From an uncultured bacterium (GTDB taxonomy: Bacteria; Patescibacteriota; Minisyncoccia; Phycocordibacterales; UBA9973), in NCBI GenBank assembly GCA_903821415.1, contig CAIJLF010000128.1:1-11681 (forward strand): DNA of 11,681 nucleotides. Direction: 5' to 3'. The notes under the pieces were generated by a model, which saw only the letters and a program-made list of their open reading frames with translations, made no database searches and was not told the DNA's origin. Made by a program: the position numbers and the translations under genes. Each line of letters starts with the position of its first letter. Position 1 is the first letter of the stretch. Of the stretch, positions 5,749-11,667 are shown piece by piece.

Positions 5749-6312
5749 TTAAATCTTACCTATAAGATCAATACCGGGAGTTAGTACATCTTTGCCAGGT
5801 TCCCAACTAGCAGGACAGACATTACCATCATGCTCTCTGACGAATTTAGCTGCTTCTAGCTTGCGGACCATTTCTTTTGCACTTCGGCCTATATTATTAT
5901 CGTGGATTTCAATTGTTTTCAACACTCCATCTGGGTCAATTATAAAAGTTCCTCTAAGAGATAAACCCTCCTCCTCTATGTATGTTCCGAACATCATAGA
6001 GACTTTTCCAGTTGGGTCTGCCAGCATAGGATAATTTATCTTGCTTATGGCTGGTGATTCATCGTGCCAAGCTTTATGTGAAAAGGCAGTGTCGGTGCTG
6101 ATACTCATGATCTCCCCTCCTAAAGCTTTTACTTCTTCATAATGAGTCGCTGCATCTTCTAACTCAGTAGGACAAACAAATGTGAAATCAGCTGGATAGA
6201 AAATCAGAACAACCCACTTACCTTTATAATCTGAAAGTTTAACTTTCTTTATATTATTGTCCTGATATGAGTCTAACTCAAAATCAGGAATTGTTGAATT
6301 TATATTTATCAT
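5749..6312 (-). CDS. ahpC: AhpC-type 2-Cys peroxiredoxin
   Basis: A complete 187-residue typical 2-Cys peroxiredoxin that reduces hydrogen peroxide and organic hydroperoxides in the cytosol. The active site is YPADFTFVCPTE at 39-50, with peroxidatic Cys47, Thr44 and the conserved proline. Arg120 in SLRGTF completes the catalytic pocket. The resolving cysteine is Cys166 in NVCPASW near the C-terminus. The length is that of AhpC. No AhpF or dedicated disulfide reductase is in the window; the nearest possible electron carriers are the convergent rubredoxin (11 bases separate the stop of the intervening coiled-coil gene from this stop) and the flavin reductase. It has its own promoter with the -10 six bases before the ATG. 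Confidence 0.95.
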   Translation of the reverse strand: MININSTIPDFELDSYQDNNIKKVKLSDYKGKWVVLIFYPADFTFVCPTELEDAATHYEEVKALGGEIMSISTDTAFSHKAWHDESPAISKINYPMLADPTGKVSMMFGTYIEEEGLSLRGTFIIDPDGVLKTIEIHDNNIGRSAKEMVRKLEAAKFVREHDGNVCPASWEPGKDVLTPGIDLIGKI

Positions 6313-6318
6313 ACTTTT

Positions 6319-6346
6319 ATGATAACAAATAGTTAGTATTATTCAA
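6319..6346 (-). promoter_or_regulatory. Peroxiredoxin promoter
   Basis: On the minus strand, a -35-like TTGAAT (6341-6346) is followed after 16 bases by TATCAT (6319-6324), then six bases to the ATG at 6312. It is the most complete -35/-10 pair in the window, and the spacing implies a leaderless transcript. Confidence 0.62.
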
Positions 6347-6358
6347 ATAACGATATTT

Positions 6359-7081
6359 TTATATACCAGCAACTCCAAATAATTTACCTATACCAAAAGT
6401 AACTATCATGGCTATGAGACCTCCTAATACGACACGGGTTACTGCTTTTGACTTGCTAGATCCTCCTGCATGAGCACTAAGTGTCCCTGTCGCAATAAGG
6501 GCTATAATTACAGCTATGAATGTGACGGGAATACAGTATTTTACAGGAGAAATTATTATTAAAATAATAGGAATAATAGCCCCCGAAAAGAAAGCTAGTC
6601 CTGAAGCATAAGCAGCATTTAAAGGCTTTGTGAGATTATTTGGATCAATACCGAGTTCTGCTTCTACGTGAGCACCGAAAACATCATGAGCGGTTAATTC
6701 TTTAGCTACTGCCTCAGCAGTTTGCCTCGATAAGCCTTTTTTTTCATATATATTAGTAAGTTCTTCTAACTCTTCATCAGGTACTGTTGCTAGCTCTATA
6801 CGCTCTTTCTCAAGTAATGATTTTTCTGTATCTCTTTGAGTGCTTACTGAGACATACTCTCCTACAGCCATTGAGAGTGCCCCTGCAACCAGACTAGCCA
6901 CACCTGCAGTCAATATAAAGCTTTTAGAATTTGAAGCTCCAGCAACACCCACGATAACAGCAGAGGTGGATACAATACCGTCGTTAGCTCCCAGAACTGC
7001 GGCTCTTAGCCAGTTTAATTTATTATTACTCATTGAGTCACTTAACTCTACGTGAGTAATCGGATTTCTTGTTTTATTCAT
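6359..7081 (-). CDS. VIT1/CCC1-family Fe2+/Mn2+ transporter
   Basis: A 240-residue membrane transporter of the VIT1/CCC1 family (formerly DUF125). It exports Fe2+ or Mn2+ from the cytoplasm in exchange for protons. The first helix contains the signature GANDGIVSTSAVIVGVAGA (31-49, with Asp34). The second contains SMAVGEYVS (70-78, Met71 and Glu75). Asp34 and Met71 correspond to pore residues known in plant VIT1. Residues about 81-148 form a cytoplasmic domain rich in Glu, with EKERIE and DEELEEL motifs that bind metal in relatives. Three helices follow (near 160-178, 183-202 and 214-236). It lies next to peroxiredoxin and rubredoxin, which fits control of free iron under oxidative stress (inference). 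It has its own -10 box six bases before the ATG. Confidence 0.92.
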   Translation of the reverse strand: MNKTRNPITHVELSDSMSNNKLNWLRAAVLGANDGIVSTSAVIVGVAGASNSKSFILTAGVASLVAGALSMAVGEYVSVSTQRDTEKSLLEKERIELATVPDEELEELTNIYEKKGLSRQTAEAVAKELTAHDVFGAHVEAELGIDPNNLTKPLNAAYASGLAFFSGAIIPIILIIISPVKYCIPVTFIAVIIALIATGTLSAHAGGSSKSKAVTRVVLGGLIAMIVTFGIGKLFGVAGI

Positions 7082-7087
7082 TTTATT

Positions 7088-7093
7088 AATATA
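7088..7093 (-). promoter_or_regulatory. -10 box of the VIT1-family gene
   Basis: The minus strand reads TATATT, five of six consensus positions, with its last base six bases before the ATG at 7081. It lies in the 25-base gap after the AI-2E-family gene, so the transporter may be transcribed on its own as a leaderless mRNA. Confidence 0.5.
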
Positions 7094-7106
7094 ACTAAAT
7101 TATTTA

Positions 7107-8093
7107 TTATGCACTATGTCTGATTTTATAATTTTTACGATAATTAATCATAGCTGGGATACTAGCTGCTACAGGCAATGATAAAAATGCTCCTAAAATA
7201 CCAAAGAGGCTTGCTCCTATCAATACAGACAAGAATACAACCGAAGGGAAAAGATCAAGAGCTTTATTATATATCAAAGGAGATATTATATTGTTCTCAA
7301 CTTGTTGATATATAAAATGTAGAATTACCACTAAAATGCCTACTATAGGAGATACTCCAAAGCCGATAATAACAGCAGGTATAGCACCTATAGTCTGGCC
7401 TACTAGAGGAAGTAAGTCAAAAATAGCTGCAAATAAAGCTAGTGGTAATGCGAAAGGAACACCGAGAAGAGTAAGACCAGTATACACAACAACTCCACAT
7501 ATTATAGAAATAATGACATTCCCTCTTATATACTTGCCTGTCACTATAGCCACTTCCTCAATCAATTCTTTTATACTGTCTTTTTCTTTTAGAGGTAAAT
7601 TATTTAAAAATAATTCCGATAATCTCTTCATATCATACATCAAGAAAAAAGTAAGGATTATAGTCGTTATTATGGAAACGATTATAAAGGTTATATTTAC
7701 AGTAGCAGTCGTATAGTCTAGATGAGTTTTCAAATACGTAACTATATTAAAATCTTTTAAAAATGAAGATAGGAACGATGAGTGACTGATAACATTATTG
7801 ATACTACCTAACAAAACAGGAATCTCTTTTAATATACGAGGAATGAAAATAAAGCCTAAAACAATAAAAGGAACTATAGGGACAATTAAAATCAAAAAAA
7901 TACAAAAAATCATGGGTATCTTTGTCTTTTTTTGTACACTTATAAGTGTCGGATAAAAGGCAGCTGTTAATACTAGAGAAATTAAAATGACTGGCATTAT
8001 AGGAAGAACTTTCCAACAAAGAAAAATCAATACTCCCATAATTACTATACGAATAAGCGCGTTCCAACTTAAAAAATGTTCATTTTTTTCCAT
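7107..8093 (-). CDS. AI-2E transporter family permease
   Basis: A 328-residue polytopic membrane protein of the AI-2E transporter family (PF01594; includes TqsA, YdiK and PerM). About eight helices are visible: two pairs in the N-terminal half, a soluble segment near 145-185, then a helix-rich C-terminal half. That half has the family motifs DLLPLVGQTIGAIPAVI and VENNIISPLIYNKALDL, with the closing LFGILGAFLSLPVAA. The family name reflects one studied member; others move other small molecules or act as Na+/H+ antiporters, so the substrate is unassigned. I choose ATG 8093 over the in-frame GTG at 8099 because a TAATAT box ends exactly six bases before that ATG, as for the other genes here. Confidence 0.9.
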   Translation of the reverse strand: MEKNEHFLSWNALIRIVIMGVLIFLCWKVLPIMPVILISLVLTAAFYPTLISVQKKTKIPMIFCIFLILIVPIVPFIVLGFIFIPRILKEIPVLLGSINNVISHSSFLSSFLKDFNIVTYLKTHLDYTTATVNITFIIVSIITTIILTFFLMYDMKRLSELFLNNLPLKEKDSIKELIEEVAIVTGKYIRGNVIISIICGVVVYTGLTLLGVPFALPLALFAAIFDLLPLVGQTIGAIPAVIIGFGVSPIVGILVVILHFIYQQVENNIISPLIYNKALDLFPSVVFLSVLIGASLFGILGAFLSLPVAASIPAMINYRKNYKIRHSA

Positions 8094-8099
8094 ATACAC

Positions 8100-8105
8100 A
8101 TATTA
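8100..8105 (-). promoter_or_regulatory. -10 box of the AI-2E-family gene
   Basis: The minus strand reads TAATAT, ending six bases before ATG 8093. Its position supports that ATG as the start over the GTG at 8099. No good -35 is visible. A 10-bp palindrome, ATAAGCTTAT, lies further upstream at 8127-8136 and could be an operator, but it may be chance. Confidence 0.45.
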
Positions 8106-8150
8106 GCATATTTTCCCTTCAATCCTATAAGCTTATTTGCAAAACAAATT

Positions 8151-8708
8151 TTAATTAGAGGCAATACACCCAACACGAGAATAATGCATTATTTTAAATT
8201 CTTTTGTTGTATCGGGCACCAACACACCCTTTTCATTTATTAGCTGATAACGTAATTTATCAATACCTGTCTTACCTTCTCTATATATCTCCTTTTCTTT
8301 ACCATTCGATCCTTCGACTGTGTATGACAATACTGATGTGATAGTATCTTTACTCAAGGTTCCCACTATATCACCAGTGTAACCATTCGTGAGATCTGGA
8401 CCACTTTGTGTTCCCCTCTTTGTACCTATCACAGACTCACCTTTTATTGTTATGTCTAAAAATTCATCCACTTTATAAGGTTCAGTCTTAGTTGCTTCAT
8501 GATTGTAGGTATAACACTGACGACCATCTACAAGAGAAATATTAGCTTGAGGTAAAGGCAAAGTAGAAGGATCTTCTTGTTTTATATTTGACTTATTTTC
8601 TGATGAGATAATTCTATCAACCAATCTAGGCACCCATATTTTTTGTGTAGCTAGTAAAGCAAGTCCTATGATTATTAAAATAAATAGTATAATTCTAATT
8701 GTTTTCAT
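8151..8708 (-). CDS. Membrane-anchored extracytoplasmic protein of unknown function
   Basis: A 185-residue protein that I do not recognise by name. Residues 1-25 give one hydrophobic N-terminal segment (MKTIRIILFILIIIGLALLA), either a membrane anchor or an uncleaved signal. A polar linker of about 30 residues follows, then a domain from about 56 to 185. It contains two cysteines, Cys65 (DGRQCYTYN) and Cys181 (RVGCIAS), near its two ends, which could form a disulfide outside the cell. The middle has a run of Gly-rich beta-like segments (TIKGESVIGTKRGTQSG, NGYTGDIVGTLSKD), suggesting a small beta barrel. ATG 8708 is preferred to an upstream TTG at 8726, which would overlap the preceding gene and place polar residues before the anchor. 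It is 5 bases downstream of the zinc-ribbon gene, so both should share a transcript. Confidence 0.75.
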   Translation of the reverse strand: MKTIRIILFILIIIGLALLATQKIWVPRLVDRIISSENKSNIKQEDPSTLPLPQANISLVDGRQCYTYNHEATKTEPYKVDEFLDITIKGESVIGTKRGTQSGPDLTNGYTGDIVGTLSKDTITSVLSYTVEGSNGKEKEIYREGKTGIDKLRYQLINEKGVLVPDTTKEFKIMHYSRVGCIASN

Positions 8709-8713
8709 AATAT

Positions 8714-8950
8714 TTATTTCTTCCAACGAGGAGCAAACTTAATCATCCAAGTGTAAAATTTAGCTAGATATTTATTCATACCCTTACTCACCATTGATTC
8801 ATAGCAGCCTTTTTGAAACTCTTTAACATCTGTCCCCTCATAGCAAAGCTTTCCATCTTTAAAGCAAAGACTACAATACTTGTCCGACTCTCTAACTCCA
8901 GTATCTTTATTAAAAGGCATCATACAACTCTCACAATTTTTTGTTTTCAT
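8714..8950 (-). CDS. Small zinc-ribbon protein (PF12674-like)
   Basis: A 78-residue protein resembling the putative zinc-ribbon domain family PF12674. Four cysteines in two pairs, Cys6/Cys9 (NCESCMMPF) and Cys26/Cys29 (KYCSLCF), are placed to bind one zinc. The rest follows the family pattern: DGK, an acidic stretch, then a basic amphipathic C-terminus with Trp residues (KFYTWMIKFAPRWKK). Two further cysteines (36 and 49) are unlikely ligands. The biochemical role of this family is not established, although related zinc ribbons are often accessory or nucleic-acid-binding. It is the first gene of a two-gene unit with the anchored protein downstream and has its own extended -10 promoter. Confidence 0.85.
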   Translation of the reverse strand: MKTKNCESCMMPFNKDTGVRESDKYCSLCFKDGKLCYEGTDVKEFQKGCYESMVSKGMNKYLAKFYTWMIKFAPRWKK

Positions 8951-8956
8951 ATATTT

Positions 8957-8965
8957 ATTATATCA
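8957..8965 (-). promoter_or_regulatory. Extended -10 promoter of the zinc-ribbon gene
   Basis: The minus strand reads TGATATAAT, an extended -10 (TGn-TATAAT). Its last base is six bases before the ATG at 8950. The box lies within the 18-base gap after the alkyltransferase-like gene, so this gene can start its own leaderless transcript. Confidence 0.62.
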
Positions 8966-8968
8966 AAT

Positions 8969-9286
8969 TTATTTAAACTCAAACAACACATCCCTAAAGT
9001 TAATAATTCTGTTATTCTTATCTAGTTTTATTCCCTCCTTTTTATATAAAGCTAGTCTTTTCTTATCATACTCACCACCTAGCCATACTCTACCATCTGC
9101 ATATACAATCCTATGAAAAGGGATATTCTTCATACCAGACATATAAGCCTTGCCTAGGATGGTCGTAATACTTTGCGAAGCCATCGGACCTGCTCCTGCT
9201 GCACGAGCAATACGCCCATAAGTAGTTACCCTACCAGCAGGGATCTCTAATGCTATTTTAATAACACGTTCAGAAAAAGTAAGCAT
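8969..9286 (-). CDS. Alkyltransferase-like protein (MGMT DNA-binding domain without the reactive Cys)
   Basis: A 105-residue protein with the winged-helix DNA-binding domain of O6-alkylguanine-DNA alkyltransferases: IPAGRVTTYGRIARAAG at 15-31, then PFHRIVYADG at 56-65. In repair enzymes the latter motif is PCHR with the alkyl-accepting Cys. Here Phe57 replaces it, where alkyltransferase-like proteins usually have Trp, so it should bind damaged bases without repairing them and flag them for nucleotide excision repair. Tyr23, which helps flip the base, is kept. The usual ARxVG arginine finger reads ASQSI at 36-40, so that Arg seems to be replaced by Ser, a second deviation. It is cytosolic. It follows the DUF2784-like gene after six bases but has its own TATAAT. 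Confidence 0.88.
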   Translation of the reverse strand: MLTFSERVIKIALEIPAGRVTTYGRIARAAGAGPMASQSITTILGKAYMSGMKNIPFHRIVYADGRVWLGGEYDKKRLALYKKEGIKLDKNNRIINFRDVLFEFK

Positions 9287-9291
9287 ATAAT

Positions 9292-9297
9292 ATTATA
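9292..9297 (-). promoter_or_regulatory. -10 box of the alkyltransferase-like gene
   Basis: A perfect TATAAT on the minus strand ends five bases before the ATG at 9286. It overlaps the stop codon of the upstream gene (9293-9295), so the promoter is embedded in the end of its neighbour. Confidence 0.5.
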
Positions 9298-9634
9298 TTG
9301 TCGAAATTAATAAAGATAAAATTATAAATAGTATTCCATAAAATCTAATAAACGATACAGGAATATTTACTTTAAAAAATTTACTAAAATAGTATTCTAA
9401 GTATTCATTTCTATAATTAAGATTAGGTTCGTATTTTCTTCTAATATTAAATTCCCATTTTGTTATAGGGCAATATCCCAAGATTACCCAACACAATAAT
9501 GTTCCAGACAAAACCAAGATATATAAAAATTGGATATTAGGGAAAGCCCATCCGAAAAATATAATAATCACAAAGGCAAAATGTGAAATAAAAAGAAAAT
9601 TTACTATTAAAAAATCAATTATCTTATTTTTCAT
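9293..9634 (-). CDS. Small membrane protein, DUF2784-like
   Basis: A 113-residue membrane protein with hydrophobic segments near 7-29, 33-53 and 95-112. Between the second and third segments lies CPITKWEFNIRRKYEP (55-70). The Cys-Pro-(Leu/Ile)-Thr...Glu pattern and the histidine in the first helix (ISHFAF) resemble the DUF2784 family, whose function is unknown; this is a weak match by eye. The remaining loop is rich in Tyr and Asn. The ATG overlaps the stop of the nucleotidyltransferase-fold gene by 4 bases, so the two are translationally coupled. No catalytic motif is visible. Confidence 0.68.
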   Translation of the reverse strand: MKNKIIDFLIVNFLFISHFAFVIIIFFGWAFPNIQFLYILVLSGTLLCWVILGYCPITKWEFNIRRKYEPNLNYRNEYLEYYFSKFFKVNIPVSFIRFYGILFIILSLLISTI

Positions 9635-10149
9635 AAACCATTATCAGTTATATATTTACCAACTGCCTCTATATCTATTAATTGATACAGATGATCTTTA
9701 TCAGCCAACTCCTTTTTATATGCGACTAAATCACGAGGATCTATAAGTGAGACTTCAATCCCATCAACTTCTTTTATTACATTGGGGAATTTACGAAAAA
9801 TATCCTTTGTTTGAAACCATTCTGTTTGTTCCTTATTACTCATCCTTAATGTATCAATATCAGTCATATCTATATCTTGTCCGTAATAATTAATAGAAAG
9901 AGTATCACAATCCCATTTCACATTAGTATAATGCTTAGGTCCAACAGTAATATGTTCTTTAATTTCTGGCACAATAATAGAAAAATATTTTCCTGAAAGA
10001 GAAATATCTATATCATTAACCGGTCTTTCAGAGCCATAGATATGAGCTGCAAATCCCCCACCGATTCGATATGGTATTTTATGTTTATCTAAAACTCCAA
10101 CAATGAAGTGTAAGGCTTTTAATGTTTTTTCTTCCAATTGTAATTTCAT
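9631..10149 (-). CDS. Nucleotidyltransferase-fold protein
   Basis: A 172-residue protein with the DNA polymerase beta-like nucleotidyltransferase signature. IGGGFAAHIYG at 29-39 is the GG nucleotide loop. ERPVNDIDIS at 41-50 carries the metal-binding Asp46-x-Asp48 pair. A third acidic position may be Asp93 or Asp95 (GQDIDMTD). The C-terminal part, SLIDPRDLVAYKKELADKDH, resembles AbiEii-like and aminoglycoside-type transferases, where a lysine helix follows the core. Members add nucleotides to small molecules, proteins or RNA; the substrate cannot be told. It is cytosolic. Its gene overlaps the membrane-protein gene by 4 bases. Unlike most genes here it has no -10 hexamer next to the start and no Shine-Dalgarno sequence, so its mRNA probably has a leader within the 49-base upstream gap. 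Confidence 0.78.
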   Translation of the reverse strand: MKLQLEEKTLKALHFIVGVLDKHKIPYRIGGGFAAHIYGSERPVNDIDISLSGKYFSIIVPEIKEHITVGPKHYTNVKWDCDTLSINYYGQDIDMTDIDTLRMSNKEQTEWFQTKDIFRKFPNVIKEVDGIEVSLIDPRDLVAYKKELADKDHLYQLIDIEAVGKYITDNGL

Positions 10150-10198
10150 AGGACTGTTTGCTTTTTAACTTATCATTTGAAAAGTATTGAAACTTAAT

Positions 10199-10759
10199 TT
10201 ATAAAGAAAAATTATCTTTAATCATTCTAGCAACTGTCGTTGGGTCTAAGTCAGTATTATTTATTCTTAAGTAATTCTTTTCTTTTATTTCCCCTTCTTG
10301 TGAATTAGGTCTATGTTCTACAAGACTCTGTCTTAATTTATCATCAGAACCTGATGATCCCTTTTTAGATGGTTTATGTATTAATCTATGCTCTGTTTTA
10401 TTTCTTTTTATTCTTTCTTCAATATCTGCTTCGAGTTCTATATAGTAAATTTCTGCATTTTTATCTCTAAAAATTTTTATAAGACTTTCAATGTATTCCC
10501 AATCATTCTTGTCATCAAAATACCAAACAAATGTAAAAATTAATCCTTCTAAGTCGCTATCTGCAACTGCTTTAAATATCTCTTCTCTGATAAGTCTTAC
10601 AAGTCTTTTACCTGTTTGATTTCCGTAACTAAAAAAAGGATTCACCAATTCAATCGGCATATGATTATGGAATAATTTGAGATTAGTTATTTTTTCCAAT
10701 TCTTGTCCAACTGTCATTTTACCGACAGCCTGTGGTCCTGTTATAAGAATAAATTTCAT
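10199..10759 (-). CDS. P-loop kinase-like AAA-family protein
   Basis: A 186-residue P-loop NTPase. The Walker A motif GPQAVGKMT at 8-16 opens the protein and is followed by VGQELEK. Met replaces the usual Ser/Thr directly after the lysine, with Thr next. FHNHMPIELV near 30-39 and a central hydrophobic strand (GLIFTFVW) occupy the positions of the substrate-binding and Walker B-like regions in small-molecule kinases such as the shikimate or gluconate kinase fold. A basic lid region (RIKRNKTEHRL) follows at about 124-134. The expected activity is ATP-dependent phosphorylation of a small substrate, not identified. ATG 10759 is chosen over an upstream TTG at 10780 because it begins right before the P-loop strand and lies six bases after TATAAT. 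Confidence 0.82.
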   Translation of the reverse strand: MKFILITGPQAVGKMTVGQELEKITNLKLFHNHMPIELVNPFFSYGNQTGKRLVRLIREEIFKAVADSDLEGLIFTFVWYFDDKNDWEYIESLIKIFRDKNAEIYYIELEADIEERIKRNKTEHRLIHKPSKKGSSGSDDKLRQSLVEHRPNSQEGEIKEKNYLRINNTDLDPTTVARMIKDNFSL

Positions 10760-10765
10760 AAATAT

Positions 10766-10774
10766 ATTATAACA
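10766..10774 (-). promoter_or_regulatory. Extended -10 promoter of the P-loop kinase-like gene
   Basis: The minus strand reads TGTTATAAT, a TGn-TATAAT extended -10 with its last base six bases before ATG 10759. The position fits leaderless transcription and confirms ATG 10759 as the start. Confidence 0.62.
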
Positions 10775-10785
10775 AAACAACAGAC

Positions 10786-10809
10786 AAAAACCCTAGTCAG
10801 TAGTCTAGG
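10786..10809 (-). terminator. Candidate Rho-independent terminator of the HExxH gene
   Basis: On the minus strand, CCTAG (10805-10809) and CTAGG (10792-10796) form a short stem with an 8-base loop, followed by G and a five-base T-run at 10786-10790. It lies 24 bases after the stop of the HExxH protein gene and before the promoter of the next gene. The stem is short, so its strength is uncertain. Confidence 0.5.
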
Positions 10810-10833
10810 TCAGTATTTGAACCTGTTTAAAAG

Positions 10834-11655
10834 CTAAACTCCCAGATTATTAATTACATCTAAAAAGTTCTTCTCACTATTTTCATTAATAGCGTCAAGG
10901 AATGGTCTTATTTGAAGAGGCCATCCTGTATCTTTTATATAATTAATTTTAGTATAATCTAAGTGTTCTTTTGTAAATTCTTCATTCCCCTTCATGCCGA
11001 AATAGTTTCTCAATTGTGACATTCTTTCCACTATTTCATCGGGATTCTTCTTTAGTCCATTTGTTATATAAAAATCTATTATTTCTTGATCAGTTTTATT
11101 TTTAGTGCCTATTCTTGATTTCAAAATTTCTAAATCTTCTTTTGAAACAGTCACATTGGAAAAATCTAGAGAATTAACTATCCATTTACCTACTGGGGAA
11201 TTTTCACTGAAGTGCCTTATTCCATGGCCTTTCTCATGAGCTTCAGTAAGATTTAATTGTTTATCAGAAACAACACCCTCTTGGTCTATACCTATATTTT
11301 TTAATTCGGTATTGGGGCATATCCACCCTGTTTCTCCAAAACCACCATAACCAGGATTTGATTTTTCATCCAAATTTATTCCGGTTGAATTGAAAACTTT
11401 TTCTATTCGTTCATTCAATCTCTTTTCTTGTTCCGCTTTAATTTTATCAAATATTTCATTCCCCTTATCAGGATTAGTCTTATAATATCTGAAAATATAT
11501 TCTCGGGTCAATGAATCGATTAGTTTATTTTTAACATTAATATTCTCTAAGCGTTCTCTTAGAAGTAAGGTATGATCACCTTCATAATTAGAAGTTTTTT
11601 CTATGGTACTTTTTAGATTTTCTGAACCCGCATTTTCTTTGAATAATTCGTTCAT
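10834..11655 (-). CDS. Putative zinc metallopeptidase (HExxH motif)
   Basis: A 273-residue protein that I do not recognise as a named family. Residues 136-148 read NLTEAHEKGHGIR, which contains an HExxH zinc-protease motif (His140, Glu141, His144) within a predicted helix. A third ligand could be one of the glutamates in PDEIVERMSQL (about 205-215), 60-70 residues later, as in gluzincins. The N-terminal 100 residues are highly charged and helical with no signal peptide or membrane segment, so the protein should be cytosolic. GYGGFGETGW at 102-111 and WICPN at 111-115 may form part of the substrate groove. Cys113 is its only cysteine. It has its own -10 box and a terminator, so it stands as a single-gene unit. 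The peptidase assignment rests on one motif; the substrate is unknown. Confidence 0.7.
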   Translation of the reverse strand: MNELFKENAGSENLKSTIEKTSNYEGDHTLLLRERLENINVKNKLIDSLTREYIFRYYKTNPDKGNEIFDKIKAEQEKRLNERIEKVFNSTGINLDEKSNPGYGGFGETGWICPNTELKNIGIDQEGVVSDKQLNLTEAHEKGHGIRHFSENSPVGKWIVNSLDFSNVTVSKEDLEILKSRIGTKNKTDQEIIDFYITNGLKKNPDEIVERMSQLRNYFGMKGNEEFTKEHLDYTKINYIKDTGWPLQIRPFLDAINENSEKNFLDVINNLGV

Positions 11656-11661
11656 GATTTT

Positions 11662-11667
11662 ATTATA
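11662..11667 (-). promoter_or_regulatory. -10 box of the HExxH gene
   Basis: A perfect TATAAT on the minus strand ends six bases before the ATG at 11655. The -35 region would fall at or beyond the window edge, so it cannot be judged. Confidence 0.55.

Noticed and set aside
8127-8136. Palindrome ATAAGCTTAT as an operator of the AI-2E-family gene
   Set aside because: A 10-bp palindrome is likely by chance in AT-rich DNA, no second copy or known consensus supports it, and it lies far from the -10 box.
10150-10198. Terminator or promoter in the gap before the nucleotidyltransferase-fold gene
   Set aside because: Only imperfect direct repeats such as TTTCAA are seen; no stem with a T-run and no convincing -10 hexamer could be placed.
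10810-10850. A stretch on the minus strand with GGTTCAAAT resembling a tRNA T-arm
   Set aside because: The flanking bases do not form a 5-bp T-stem, the upstream part is the coding end of the HExxH gene, and no anticodon arm or acceptor stem can be drawn.
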